A stretch of DNA of 64,000 nucleotides from Gossypium raimondii (GCF_025698545.1 NC_068576.1:49510390-49574389); one strand, 5' to 3'. Shown: positions 25,601-38,021, counted from the stretch's first letter. Numbers and translations are program-made. Notes: generated by a model from the letters alone, not told the origin.

Positions 25601-26085
25601 TTCACCCAACCCGTATATAAATCAACCCACTCATGTATCATGAATCCATTTTCTTACTCTACAAGTGCAATTCCTAATTATAACTAATACGCATTCATAT
25701 AACTACCAAATTACAATTATAATTAATATAAAATTAAACTAATGCCATGGATGAATTAGTAATTTCAATATATTTGAATTTAAATAAATATGTGTGATAT
25801 TTAAATCAAAATAAATTTTAGATTTAAAATTTGCACATGAAATTCACGCCTTTTAAGTGCTCAGAGTTTGCCAAACCTCAAGGCCTCGTTATCATGCATT
25901 CCTATTTTTTTGGTTTTCTTTTGGTAGCTCTAGTTTTTAACATTTTTGGGAGACGTGCAAGGAAAGATATAAAGGAAGCGCGTAGGAGAAGTAAAGGCCA
26001 TGTGTCACACATGTCACGACACATCAGATTTCATTGCTACGCTTTTTACGTTTTAAAGTATTTTTTTCTCTCTTCCTTATGCTGT
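22647..26085. other. Intergenic region upstream of the BT gene
   Basis: Several short open frames (for example 23004-23327 and 25067-25258) show no family resemblance. The distal promoter of the BT gene probably lies at 25250-26085: it holds acacgtgg near 25274, gccacgtc near 25355 and a second TATA-like tatataa near 25614. Confidence 0.4.
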
Positions 26086-26093
26086 CTATAAAG
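26086..26093 (+). promoter_or_regulatory. Probable TATA box of the BT gene
   Basis: CTATAAAG lies about 115 bp upstream of the ATG at 26204, giving a predicted 5' UTR of about 85 nt. A second candidate near 25614 is much farther away. Confidence 0.45.
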
Positions 26094-26203
26094 TTCAAGA
26101 CAGCCAATTTGGACATCATTGAACTAGTAGCAGCGACATACTCTGTTCTTTTCTCTTTTCTTTCATGTAAGACAACAATCATAACTCAACCTCCACCTCC
26201 GCC

Positions 26204-28466
26204 ATGTCCTCCGCCTCTGAATTACCCGAACCAGATGTCCAGATCCTTACTTCCAGCGGCGTCCGCATCCCCGCTCACTCCAGCATCTTGGCAAGGACTC
26301 TAAATACTCTCTTTTCACTTTTTAACGATTTTATTTTTTCTTTTCATGACTTTTATTTCTTTTTTAATTTTAAAATAGGCAATGGTGTCGCCAGTGCTGG
26401 ACAACATAATGGAAAGGCCAGTTGAGCATGGGAGCTCTGAGAGAGTTATCCCCATTCTCGGCGTTCCATGCGACGCCGTTACCGCTTTTATTAAATACCT
26501 CTATAATTCCATGTTAGTAAATAGTTGCTTAAGCTTTTCCGGTTTTCACCCTCCTCTAATTCTTCTAATCATAATGACGTTAAGATAGCATATACTTATA
26601 AATGTAAATATATCAAGGTGCGTGTATTATATTGGAAATGACCCCTGGTGTTGCGAATGCGATAGGTGCACGGAGGAGCAAATGGAGAAATATGGAATTC
26701 ACCTGCTAGTATTATCACACGTTTATTTGGTGCCACAGCTGAAGCAGCGGTGCAGCAGGGGAGTGAGTCAGCGGCTGACGGTGGAGAATGTGGTGGACGT
26801 GCTCCAACTCACCGGGCTCTGCGACGTACCCGACCTTTACCTCAAGTGCTTGAAGCAGGTCACCGCCCGTTTCAAAGCTGTCGAGCAAACCGAAGGCTGG
26901 AAATTCATGCAGGAACATGATCCCTGGCTGGAGCTCCACATTCTCTGATTTATGGACGAAGCTGAATCGGTAAATTTTAAAAACAAATATTTATCATAAT
27001 ATTACCCAAATTAAGAATTTAAATTATAATCCCAACATGATTAGATTAGAGATATCTAGTTGAATCTCATTTCATCTATCAAATATTTTTCCGTTTTATG
27101 ATTTATATTTCCTTAAAATACAATATCTCTTGTTAATTGATATATCTATATTTATAAATAGTTAACTTATTAGATTTTTTTCATTTTTAGAAATAATATT
27201 TTTATTTAGTACGTTTTAATTTTGTATAATTTTTTGAATTTTTAAATAATATTTATATTATAATATCATATATTTAATTTTTATGTGATATAAATAAGTA
27301 AAAAATTAGTAAGTCTAATCTAGCTCAACTCTTAAATTTAAGTCTGTAATATCTTTTAACTGAATTTTAATTTTCATCCAAACCACTTAATATTTCTATT
27401 CAAATGCTTTAAAATATTAACCAAAGTTTGGAGTGTATTGGTTACGAATGGTTTGTGAACATTGTTTTGGCAGAGAAAAAAGAGAAGGTGGCGTCAGAGG
27501 AAAGAACAGCGCTTGTATTTACAACTAAGCGACGGACTCGAGTGTTTGGAGCACATTTGCAGGGAAGGGTGCACAACGGTGGGGCCGTACGACGTCGAGA
27601 CGGCAAAGAAACCGAGCCCCTGCGACAAGTACGCGACGTGCCAAGGTGTCCAGATGTTGATAAAGCATTTGGTTTTGTGTAAGAGAAGGGCAAGTGGCGT
27701 AGGCTGCTGTCGCTGCAACCGCATGTGGCAGCTCCTTAGACTCCATTCCTCCATCTGTGATCACCCTGATTCTTGCAGGGTTCCACTTTGCAGGTTATTT
27801 CCATTATTATTTCACTTGTTATGGTTTTATTATATTCATCATTTAATTAGACAGCACATTTTTATTGTCAAGATTTTGGGTTTTCGATGAACCAATCCTT
27901 TGGACAGCCGACTGAAAATTTGTCAATTCTTACAACTGGCAAATATAATTATTATTGATGGTGTTGGTAGGCTGGTAGCTTGTTTTGTTATCAGAAAAAT
28001 AACACACTGACTTCTTGTCCTGCTCTTAAAATATCATTCATCCCGTCGGCTATTTATTAACAAGTCCCCCCATCTTTGTCATTTTCTTCATTAATTGGGT
28101 CCCTTTTTTCTTCCCTTTCAATTTAACCATGAATGACCATAAACTAAAATATCTATTTGTCACAGATAAATTTAATTTTTACAACTTTTTCATATAGTTT
28201 TCAAACTTATAACTGAATATAAAGTTGCTAACTGTTCGAATTAACCGGCTGAATCAATATATTAAGACTGTTAGCGTTGACAGGCAATTCAAATGGAAAG
28301 CAAACAGAAAATGAGGGAGGATGCGAAGTGGAAGCTGCTTGTGAAGAAGGTCTGCTCGGCCAAAGCTATGTCGTCGCTGTCTCTACCCAAGAGAAAGAGA
28401 GAGGAGGAGCTGAAGGAAACAATGGGCAGAACTGCTCATGCATTGAAAACCTTCAGATTATATTGA
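26204..28466 (+). pseudogene. BTB/POZ and TAZ domain (BT family) gene, apparently disrupted
   Basis: Intact BT proteins are plant nuclear/cytosolic CUL3-type adaptors with a TAZ zinc domain that binds calmodulin and bromodomain proteins. Exons by homology are 26204-26290, 26379-26512, 26666-26969, 27474-27793 and 28284-28466. They encode a BTB start (PEPDVQILTSSGVRIPAHSS), MVSPVLDNIMERP, a BACK-like part (YGIHLLVLSHVYLVPQLKQR), then KEQRLYLQLSDGLECLEHIC and a TAZ domain with HLVLCKRR, GCCRCNRMWQLLRLHSSIC and VPLCR. Three oddities: intron 1 starts with GC instead of GT; TGA at 26947-26949 interrupts exon 3 between LELHIL and FMDEAES, where the family reads through; and exon 5 continues the family sequence (EDAKWKLLVKKV) only in a frame shifted from that of exon 4. 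The shift could be loss of one base near 28291-28294. A truncated BTB-BACK product is possible. Sequencing or assembly error could explain one lesion, but less easily both. Closest to BT4-like members, but unsure. Confidence 0.7.
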
Positions 28467-29786
28467 GCTTCTATGGAAATTAAGAACTTGGTGTCTGTAA
28501 AAATAGTCCAGTGAGTCAAACCTTTTGATCCTTATGAGTTGAAATTATGTCCTTGTGAGTTGTCTTTTTTTTTTTTTCTGGCTAGCTAGCTTCAGTGGGT
28601 GAGATGAGGGCAGTAAGCTAAATTGTTCGATCCGTATGGGTGGAAATTATGTGGTTGTGAGATGTTTTTCTTGGCTAGCTATAGATTTTTTTTATTTAAT
28701 AGAAATTTAGCAACGTTTTGGGATTACATAGAATTTTAGCTTGAATTATGTGGTCGAGAGTTTGAGTATGTTGTATGAAGTGTCTGCTTGTAATATTATA
28801 AACTTGTCCAGTTAGTGCATGTGAAAAGGTTTTGGTCGAAAATGACTCAAATTATTAAAAACATGAAAATTTTGGATTAGTTTGAAATTTCCATTTCAAT
28901 TTACAATTTTTAATCAACAAACTAAAGAAGTATTGCATTATGTTCAAAAAAAAAACAATTACTACATTAATAGACATAAAGGCAAAAAAACCCCCTCAAA
29001 TATTGGATGTTAACTTGAAATATTTTTTTATGATGTGTTATTATTACAATTACTATACTTAACATTTAATTTGGAATTGCTCATATTGTTGATACATACT
29101 ATATCAACAAAGATGGAGGAAGAGGACAAGAGGCAATGTCAAAAAAGGTCGATTCATCATTTTAGGATCAAGAGTTGAAAATATAGAAAGACTCAGGATG
29201 AATGCTTAGTGTATTAGGGTTTTGAGTGGAGAGGAGTCACCTTATAATGTTGATACATTTGGATATTTATAGGAGAGTGACGGTTCCTACCCAATTATGC
29301 CACTTAATGGGTCAATGGGCCTTGGATGGCCTAATAGAGGGTCCAACTGGGTCCAATTTGAAGTAGGGTTATAATAATAGTCCCCCTAATCAAGAGGTAG
29401 GTTATTAAGTGACCTTACCTCGAGACTATCCACAAGTTACTCTCGTGGATGATAGTTGTTGCAAATAAAGGAACGAGACGAAGGGTACAATTTATTGGTT
29501 GGATGACCCGGGAACATCTGATGCTTTACAAGGCTATTGAAATTAATGTGTACCCTTTTTGATAATGTGTTTGCGGATGATATTTTGGTTTATGGTTGAC
29601 TCATATAAATTTCGCTTTGTGATTTAGCAAGTGGTATACCCATTGGCTTGACAATCCAAAAATGTTTAATGTAGACCCGAGTGATGCAGTTGTCAGTTAG
29701 ATGATCCATATTTCTACAATGGAGACATGTATGCATATTGTGGATGTGATGATTGGAAATGTAAAAAGAGGACATTCAAGCCATCT
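28467..29786. other. Intergenic region after the BT gene
   Basis: The first 200-300 bp are probably the old 3' UTR. The part from about 29100 to 29500 looks like dispersed repeat sequence but has no ends I can define. Confidence 0.4.
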
Positions 29787-29966
29787 GTTGGCAATATAAA
29801 ATGTAAGAGACACGACCCAATTGGTGGTAGTATGAAACATAAGAATTGTATATTATTTGTTGGCGATATAAAATGTAAGAAATGTGTACTGTCTGTTGGT
29901 AATAGAAAACATAAGAAATGTGTTTCATTCGTTGGCGATATAATACATAAGAAATGCATAAGGCCC
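29787..29966. repeat. 36-bp minisatellite, five units
   Basis: Unit starts fall at 29787, 29823, 29859, 29895 and 29931, and a sixth begins at 29967. Each unit is a variant of gttggcgatataaaatgtaa plus gaaatgtgt. Because 36 is a multiple of three, open frames run through the array on both strands (12-residue repeats), but neither strand looks like a known protein. Confidence 0.9.
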
Positions 29967-30183
29967 GTTAAAATATGAGCGAGAAGATTATCCTTTGTTA
30001 TAAATAATGGTAACGAATGTAGCTTTTGGCTTGAGTTTTTGACGAGTAAATTAAAATTGAATAAGTGCTTACAAAATGTGGTACTGTAATCCTAATTTGA
30101 AAATAATTGTTGATCTGGAGAGATAAAGTGCTTTTGCTCATAGTTATAATTTTTTCATTAACCTAACTTTGATTTTTATGAAG

Positions 30184-30345
30184 ATGATATGCCTCACCTT
30201 CATCGAGAGCCTGAAGGGTTCACGGAGGAACCCGAATATTGAAGATATATCTCACCTCTATTGAGAACCTAAAGGGTTCATGTGGGGCCTGAATGTTGAA
30301 AATATGTCTCACCTCCGCCGAGAGCCCTAAAGGTTCACGAAGGTT
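30184..30345. repeat. 57-58-bp tandem repeat, nearly three units
   Basis: The landmark ctcacct occurs at 30193, 30251 and 30308, each followed by gagagcct/gagaacct and a gggttca-like motif. The array directly precedes the 50-bp array. Confidence 0.75.
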
Positions 30346-30363
30346 TGCAATAAATAATAAAAT

Positions 30364-30910
30364 GACCTTACTCCCAGACGCATGGAGAAAGGCTTACGGA
30401 AGGTAATAAAGTGACCTTGCTCCCTAGCATATGGGGGAAGGCTTATGGAAAGCAATAAACCGGACCTACTCCTAGACTTATGGGGGGAGGCTTACTGAAG
30501 GTAATAAAGTGACCTTGCTTCCAAACACATGAGGGAAGGCTTATGGAAAGCAATAAATTGGCCCTACTCCCAGACGTATGGGGGAGGCTTACAGAAGGTG
30601 ATAATGTGGCCCTACTCTCAAATGCATAAGGCTTGTGGATGGGGTTTAATGACATCTTTGCTTTCAGAAGCATGGGGGAAGCTTACAGACGGGTTTAATA
30701 ATAATAATATCTCTACTCCTTGATGCACGAGGGAGGCTTACGGGCAAGGTTTAATGATAATATCTCCACTCCCAAACGCATAGGGGTAGGCTTACGGATG
30801 GGGTTTAACAATAATGTCCTTACTCTTAAACACATGGGGGAGGCTTACGAACAAGGTTTAACAATAATATCCATTCTTCCAAACGCATGGGGGAAGACTT
30901 ACGGTAAGAA
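30364..30910. repeat. About 50-bp degenerate minisatellite, about 11 units
   Basis: Units follow the pattern gaccttactcccagacgcat, ggggg, aggcttacgg and then aaggtaataaagt or gggtttaataataat. The first units are about 49 bp; later ones are 50-54 bp with a different tail, so two subfamilies lie side by side. Any open frames across it are by-products of the repeat. Confidence 0.85.
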
Positions 30911-31642
30911 ATCTTTGGTCGAGTGCAATACCATTGACCCTCGCGATCGAAAATTATGGGAGAGTAAGATCCTACCAAGTCAAATCACAATCGTCCACAG
31001 GCAATGTACTAAGTAATTTCTCTTTAATTTTTCACTTAATAAGATAAAATAGGTATAGTTGCTTATCACCTAATGTAAAAAATATAAAAAATTAAAATAA
31101 ATTATTTTTTTAAAATGAGACACTCAAATTAATATATTTATCTTTCATCTAAAATTATTCAAAAACGATTATTTACTTAAAAACTATCAAAATAATATAA
31201 AATATTGTATTAATAATATTAAAATTAAAAAACAAATAATGTTTTAAAAATAAATCTTTATTTTTATCAAACAATATGATTATATTCCTTACCTATAAAT
31301 GCTAATTTACCAAATAATGTTTTAATATAAATTCATCAATTATAAAATAAAAATTTTCGACACTTACAATTTCAGTTTATTACAAATAGAAAAATTATGA
31401 AGATGGATTGTAATAGAAGGCAGTCTGGAGCCTGGTAAAGCTGAATCAAGCCCATTTACTGACCCTCCTTCCAGAAAAGCAAGTCAAATAAACCTAACAA
31501 CCCAACCAAAAAATATATAAAGCCTTCGTCTTTTTTTGCTGCCTTCCTCTTTTTCGCAATCCACCATTTTTCTTCTCTTTTTCTTCTTGGGGTCTTTCAC
31601 TATTCTGTACTGAACTGCGGTGTTTTCGCGTTTTTACCTGAA
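30911..31642. other. Spacer and promoter/5' UTR of the TPR gene
   Basis: An AT-rich MITE-like segment (31020-31340) resembles the interior of the MITE at 62784-63136. It is followed by the pyrimidine-rich leader of the TPR gene. Confidence 0.45.
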
Positions 31643-34600
31643 ATGGAACCCGAAATGTCGGAACCGCCGCCTCAAGTTTCCATAAAGCCCGAAGTGGATG
31701 CCGCCGCAGGCGGCGTTGACAGCTCCAAGACACTTCTTCCGCCTCCCAAAGTCGTCGTTTTGGCTGACCTTAACGTCAACCCTCCTGAATCCGACGACCA
31801 CGATTCTCTACTTCTCCCTGCTCCCGACCTTTCCAGGTTCCTACTCCTTTTGCTCGGATTCGTTCTGTGTTTTCTGTAATTATTGAATAATTATTGAGCT
31901 TTCTGGGTTTCTTTATTCCTTATATTTAATTCCATTTTATTTATTTTCTGGAAATGGCCGAGTTTAGAGCAATTTAATTTAATTTTGGCTTTTTCTTGAT
32001 GAAGCTTGGGTTTTAAACTGCTTCAAAAACAAAAACCCTGAAACCCTTGCTTTAACATCTCTGATGAAATCATTGTATGCTTAAAAGGACTGTGTTTTGT
32101 GTTTTCTGAGTTAAGAAGTTGAGGTGATGTTTGAACATTATTACAATTTACATGATGTAGGCTAACTAACGATGAAAGCAGTCAGGAGAAAAGTACCTTA
32201 ATTTCCAAAGACGGTGATGCCATAGAAGGCGCAGTTAAAAAGTTAAACAAGAAATGTCGTTCGAGAGTAAGTAAGGCTGATGCTTTACTCGACTGTGGAG
32301 TGGATGCAGATGGGGATCAGCCTAGTCAAGGGGCTTCCTCGTCTCGTGAGGAAAAAGTCAGCAGCCTTAAAACTGTTAGTCCCATTCTCCATGTAGTTGT
32401 AAGCTTGGTGCTATAGTCGATGGATATCAAATTGAGTGTGCTGTATCATCTCTTATATGTTTTGCACTATCTCAAACTGAGAAACAGTGTAGGGTTAGGA
32501 GGGAGAGCATTAATTCCATGGACTTGTTTCTTTCTACAGTTGCTTCTTCACTTTTCCTTGATTTTGTGGGATTTTGAATAATTTCCGCCCTTTTATGCTA
32601 CTGTTAGCGTTTCATAGCTATGTTGTTGAGAGGGGCCAGCGAAAGGGTTTGAGTAATTATATGGATATCTTGATTTTTGTTATAATATTCTTGGTACTCA
32701 GTAAATTCATAAACTGACACACTGCAGCTTGTTTGTTACTTAACAATCATTGCATGTTCTTTTAGGGCTTGGTACATGTTGCAAGGAAGATGCCAAAAAA
32801 TGCTCATGCTCATTTTATTCTTGGTCTAATGTATCAAAGGCTCAGTCAACCTCAAAAGGTATGGAACTTATCTGACTTATCAGACACCATAGCTTCATGA
32901 ATATACAGTACGTCTATTTCAGTCAATACCCCTTTTTCCCTCTTTTTAAAGGCAATTTCGGCATATGAGAAAGCTGCAGAGATATTGCTGCGCTGTGAGG
33001 CAGAGATTGCACGGCCAGAGTTGCTTTCCTTTGTACAAATTCACCACGCACAGGTGCAGTTGTAAATTAATTTCATTTTCTCTTGACTCATTTCTAGCAT
33101 GATAGAGTGAATATTGTCATAAATTTATATGGTTTCTAATCTAGCATTGATAAATTTGCAGTGTCTTCTCCTAGAGAATTCAGGAGATAACGTTTTGGAC
33201 AAAGAGCTTGAACCTGAAGAGCTCGATGAGATCCTTTCCAAATTGAAGGAGTCAATGCAGTCTGATATTAGACAAGCAGGTGTATGGAACACCCTTGGCT
33301 TGATGCTTCTCAAAACTGGTCGACTGCAGGTATAACTATGAAATTATCATTTGGTTGAATAGTATTTTCCTCATTACTTGGTCTGATGTGGAGTTTAATT
33401 TTGGTATAGACTGCTATCACAGTTTTGTCGTCTTTACTGGCTCTTGCTCCTGATGACTATGATTGCCTTGGAAACCTTGGGATTGCTTATCTCCAGAGGT
33501 AAGGTTTTCTCAATATGGCACTATGTGTTCTTTAGGCTTTTGGGTTTTATTTCAAACTTTGCTATCATGCCTTGTAGAATTCGTCAGAAATGGGAAAGCA
33601 ATAATAAAATCTCAAGTGAGGGTAAGAGAGGATAACTTTGAGCAGTCTTCTACCTAAGAAAATCAAATATGGACTCTATTAAAAATTTTAATACGCATAT
33701 GGTTGGATTGTAAAATGCTCATGATTCTTTGTTTCTTGATCTTTTTCATCCATTTCTGGTCTGTTCTTTTTCTTTCCTTTCATTTGTCCTGCATATTGGC
33801 TACAGGTATTGCTGAATTAGTTCATATGTCTAACCTTTTTCTAGTTGTCATTATTCACGATGGTCATGTCAATGATCTTAGCTAGTATTAAATTTTATCG
33901 AGAATAGAAGAGCTTCATGTCTTCAATGTGTGCTTCATGCGAAGCAATGTTGCTTCTAATCTTCATTTTTCTTAAAGTACCCATGTTCAACATTGTGTCT
34001 GTTGCATGGATATGGGGATATGACATCTAAGGATTCTCCAAATATATAAAAAAAAACTTTGAAAAGTTTAACAATACGCATGTCAGATAACTCGTTTCCA
34101 AGACTCACAATTCCCCTTCAATTAATTGTGGTTATATCTGAGAATGTGTATGTACTTGATAAATTCATTAAACATATAGCTTAGAACGGTCACATGAACC
34201 TCAAGCCATGGCTAATGACCATCTGAATATTTTCTTCTATTGTTTTACTGTGATATTATGAATCTGCATTCAAGTCGTACATTCATTGATGCATTAATAT
34301 GATTATGTTTTCAATGCATGTCATCTACCTTCTAACTCAGATGATCTATGTTTCTAGTGGAAACTTGGAGCTTTCAGCTAAGTATTTCCAAGATTTGATT
34401 GTTAAAGATCAAAACCATCCAGCGGCTTTAATGAACTATGCTGCAATTCTTCTTTGTAAACATGGTTCAATTGTTGCAGGTAGGCTTGTGATGAGTCTAA
34501 ATTCTTGTTTCCCTAGTGTTCTCGCGTTGTTGTTTGGAACAACTGTCAAATGCAGCAATGTATGTGTTCAATTATTTGTGACTGTAATTGGCAAATGAGA

Positions 34601-36528
34601 TATACAGGCTAAAAGTAAGTTGCTTAAGCTCATTCTTTTATCTTTTCAGGTGCTGGTGCAAATGCCAGTGAAGGAGCTTCTGGGGATCAGTTTGCAGCTA
34701 TCAATGTTGCGAGGGAGTGTTTGTTAGCTGCAGTAAAATCTGATCCAAAAGCAGCACATACATGGGCAAATCTAGCTAATGCATATTATTTGATCGGTGA
34801 CCATCGTAGTTCCAGCAAATGCTTGGAGAAGGTGCTAATGGCTCATTGATACTGTCTGCATATAATGGAAAAATCACAATTAATTTACTAATGCTTGCTT
34901 TCTGTGGTCTTGGGCAAGTTTTAATTTATTATTGCTTTTGTTTATTGTTAAATAGGCTGCAAAACTGGAACCAAATTGCATGTCTACTCGATATGCCGTT
35001 GCAGTCCATCGGATCAAGGATGTTGAAAGGTCACAAGATCCTAGTGAACAGCTTTCTTGGGCAGGCAATGAAATGGCATCAGTACTAAGAGAAGGAGATT
35101 CTGTGCCAATTGAGCCTACTATTGCATGGGCTGGACTGGCCATGGTTCACAAGGCACAGCATGAGATTGTGGCAGCCTTTGAGACAGATCAAAATGAGTT
35201 GGTCGAAGTTGAAGAGCGTGCTATCTTCAGTTTAAAGCAGGTGAGATTCTCATTTGATCTTTTCTACAAATTTAATTGTTAACCTTTTTCTATAAATGGT
35301 TAAGATGGGTTGTCTGATGGTTCAACCATCTAAATATTTCTTACATATATTCCCATTTAAAAGATGTAACCAAAGAGAGTGTGAATCAATTGTGTAAATA
35401 ATATTTGTGTGCGATGTTGAGTACTTTTAAGACTGCTGATGTAGTGTACATCTTACAAAGGTTCTTGATATTTCGTCCAAAAGAGACTGGAAAATGAAAT
35501 TGAAGAATACGGTTATCCCAAAATTAGTGGTTGAAATTTGAGATGTATCTTACTAAAGAATATCACGTGCTTTCTTGCTTTTTCAATATTTGAGTTTGTC
35601 TCCGGTCATTGAAACTATGATCATGTAAGGAAATGATTGTTTTGTTTAGCAAAGAGGAGTGGAGTCTGACATCCGTAACTGACATGTATCTTGACAGGGT
35701 ATAGAGATGCATGAAAAACCTTAGGGGAAAAAAATGAAAGAAAAACCTAACATATCTGTATTTGAAACTCGCAACCGAGTCCAATTAACACAGTTATTGT
35801 GTAATTGACAGATTTAAAACTTTATAGCAGGTATCTGTATTGTACATGTATTGGCCTGATTTACTCTTAGAAATGCTTTTCATCCATTGATATTTTCATT
35901 TCAATCATCCCGCGGAATTAACCAGGCAACCGCTGAAGACCCAGATGATGCTGTGCAATGGAACCAGCTGGGCCTCGACAGTCTCTGTTCTCAGCATTTT
36001 AAAATGGCGCAGAAGTACCTTAAGGCTGCGGTGGTTCGATTCCGGAAATGCAGCAGCTTTGCTTGGTCGAACCTAGGTATGTAATTTCCTTTAACCATCC
36101 TTGAAATAAAACAGTTAAAGATTGAAATTCAGTTGTAAGCATATATTTTCCCAGGCATCTCACTCCAATTATCCGAGGAGACATCCCAAGCCGAATGCGT
36201 ATACAAGCGAGCACTTTCATTGGCAACAACTGAACAAGCACATGCAATATTTTCCAACCTTGGGAATCTCTACCGACAACGAAAGCAATATGATCGTGCC
36301 AAGGCAATGTTTACGAAGTCGCTTGAACTCCAGCCGGGATACGCTCCGGCATTTAATAATCTCGGTCTTGTATTTGTTGCTGAGGGTCATTGGGAAGAAG
36401 CCAAGTTCTGCTTTGACAAAGCACTTCAGTCAGATCCATTGCTTGATGCAGCCAAATCCAACATGATTAAAACTGTGGCTTTGTCTAGATTATGTGCAGG
36501 TTTGTCCTCATTTATCATCCCAGATTAA
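31643..36528 (+). CDS. Tetratricopeptide-repeat (TPR) protein, SPINDLY-like TPR arrangement
   Basis: Eleven exons were assembled, all in phase: 31643-31836, 32161-32374, 32766-32858, 32952-33053, 33162-33329, 33410-33498, 34358-34479, 34650-34831, 34956-35240, 35926-36076 and 36155-36528, giving 657 aa. Residues 1-136 are low-complexity and charged, with no predicted structure. TPR-type helices follow, for example AHAHFILGLMYQRLSQPQKA (about 145-165), VWNTLGLMLLKTGRLQTAI (about 240-260), HTWANLANAYYLIGDH (about 365-380), VQWNQLGLDSLCSQHF (about 490) and, most typical, IFSNLGNLYRQRKQYDRA and APAFNNLGLVFVAEGHW near the end. I see no glycosyltransferase domain after the TPRs, so this is not SPINDLY itself; it fits the plant TPR-only family of about 650 aa and unknown role. 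TPRs bind other proteins. The last exon holds a possible donor (gcag then gtttgt, 36499), so an alternative C-terminus is conceivable. No signal peptide is seen. Confidence 0.9.
33961..34110 (+). repeat. Intronic dispersed repeat, copy in TPR intron 6
   Basis: The core ggggatatgacatctaagga (34014) followed by ttctccaaatatat matches three copies inside the introns of the APE1L gene. The head cttcatttttcttaaagta (33961) closely matches cttcatttttcttgaagta at 47971. It lies in the 859-bp intron 33499-34357, in the sense orientation. Confidence 0.65.
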
Positions 36529-37155
36529 TTAAACTATCCTTGAAATATGTGTATATGTAATGTACAAGTATAGAGGAAATGTGAAAAAACATGGCTTTGT
36601 ATCTTTATATTCAAATCTTTAATTTCCTTGAAAAAAAGCAAGTTGTCTTTTTGGTTCTCAACTTAGAAATTCGAATGTCGAAGTTGTAAAATTATCTAAT
36701 TAGGCTCTCGAGCTTGTATCAACAATGATTAAGCAAAGGTGCCCTGAATAGCTGAGATTGGGAAGAGGACTCTTTCTGATTTCGTAAATACACTTGTGTT
36801 GAGCGTTAACAAAATCTGTTTGGATTTTGCCTTCATTTTCAAAGATTGTTTAACTGCAAGTATTAATCCGATCCGACTTAAAGTCACTTTTAATTGTTTT
36901 AAATTAGATCCCACTGCTTGAGGCACAATTCTAGGAGCAGCTTTGATTGAAGAAAGGAAAGTTAAACCTCCCACAGCCCCACAAAACAGTCCCCACCACT
37001 ATTTCATGCTCGTGAACTGCTCGCTCTCACGATTTGTCATCATCAGGTGAAGCTAAACTGTTGAATTCAATTTTGTCACCGCATTTTGTATGTAAGACCT
37101 TGAAAACCTCCCACATGTCCAACCAACCATGAATGTTTGTTCCGTTCTAGCCAAT
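36529..37155. other. 3' region of the TPR gene and spacer
   Basis: This is probably the 3' UTR followed by gene-free DNA. It might contain an additional terminal exon if the donor-like site in the last TPR exon is used, but I could not identify one. Confidence 0.4.
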
Positions 37156-37694
37156 AAAACTTTTGGTAAAAGTATCACAAAACCCTTGTACTATACCTAA
37201 GATTGCATTTTAACCCCTCTACTGAAAAGATAGGAAAATTAGTCCCTGTTCATTAGATGAATGAGCAAAACAGTTCCTCCATTATAATTGTGCTGTTAAA
37301 AGTTTGTTTTGGTGTTTTATATGTAAGGTATAATTTAGTCCTCAACTTTTAAACCTTTATTCAATTTGGCCCCTATTTTTTTTTTATTGAAAGTAAATTA
37401 GAAACTTTTAAAATTAATAAGGCTAAATGGTCAAAGCCTTAGTAACAAATTTTTTAAAAAAATTCAATTAAACCTTTTAAAATTTAAAAATTATTAAAAA
37501 AATCATAATAAAATGGTTATAAAAAAGTTCAAATTTTTATCAAAAAAGTAACAATCTCCACCCATTAAAATTGAAAATTTTAAAGAAAAAATTGGGATTA
37601 GATTTTGGAAATATTAGACCAAAAATAAATAAGGATCCTTCAAAACTTCAATAATTTCTCCAACATTTGCAGATAACTCAATAAAGCAGAACGA

Positions 37695-37800
37695 AGTAAG
37701 TTCTAAGACCCAATCTTGCCAGACCATGAGCAGTTGCATTTGTATCTCGATGAACACGAGTAAAATCGATGAACAAAATTTAGAACAACAAACAGAAATT
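37695..37800 (-). pseudogene. RNase H-like (RVT_3) C-terminal fragment
   Basis: The minus strand reads DFTRVHRDTNATAHGLARLG, which matches the C-terminal signature of plant RNase H-like domains (hydrophobic, V.R..N..AH.LA). Stops lie on both sides, so it is a relic. It sits inside the small Mutator-type element. Confidence 0.6.
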
Positions 37801-38021
37801 AATGTTTCAACGTTGCAAGAAAGGGGAGAGTTTATCGTCTATAAGTATATTCACATATCTCCACCTTCGTTGATTTCTTTATGATCAAACTATTTCACAA
37901 TCACATCCACTTATTGAAGCTTTCGCCGTAATTAACAATTTTTATTTTACGATTGCATTGTATTGTACGACAAACGCATGGAAAAGAAAACAAAAATTCA
38001 AGCGATTTCAGGAAAAGCTAG

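Noticed and set aside
30443-31016. Open frames across the 50-bp minisatellite as repeat proteins
   Set aside because: Unit lengths vary (49-54 bp) so frame is not kept; the frames are by-products of the array.
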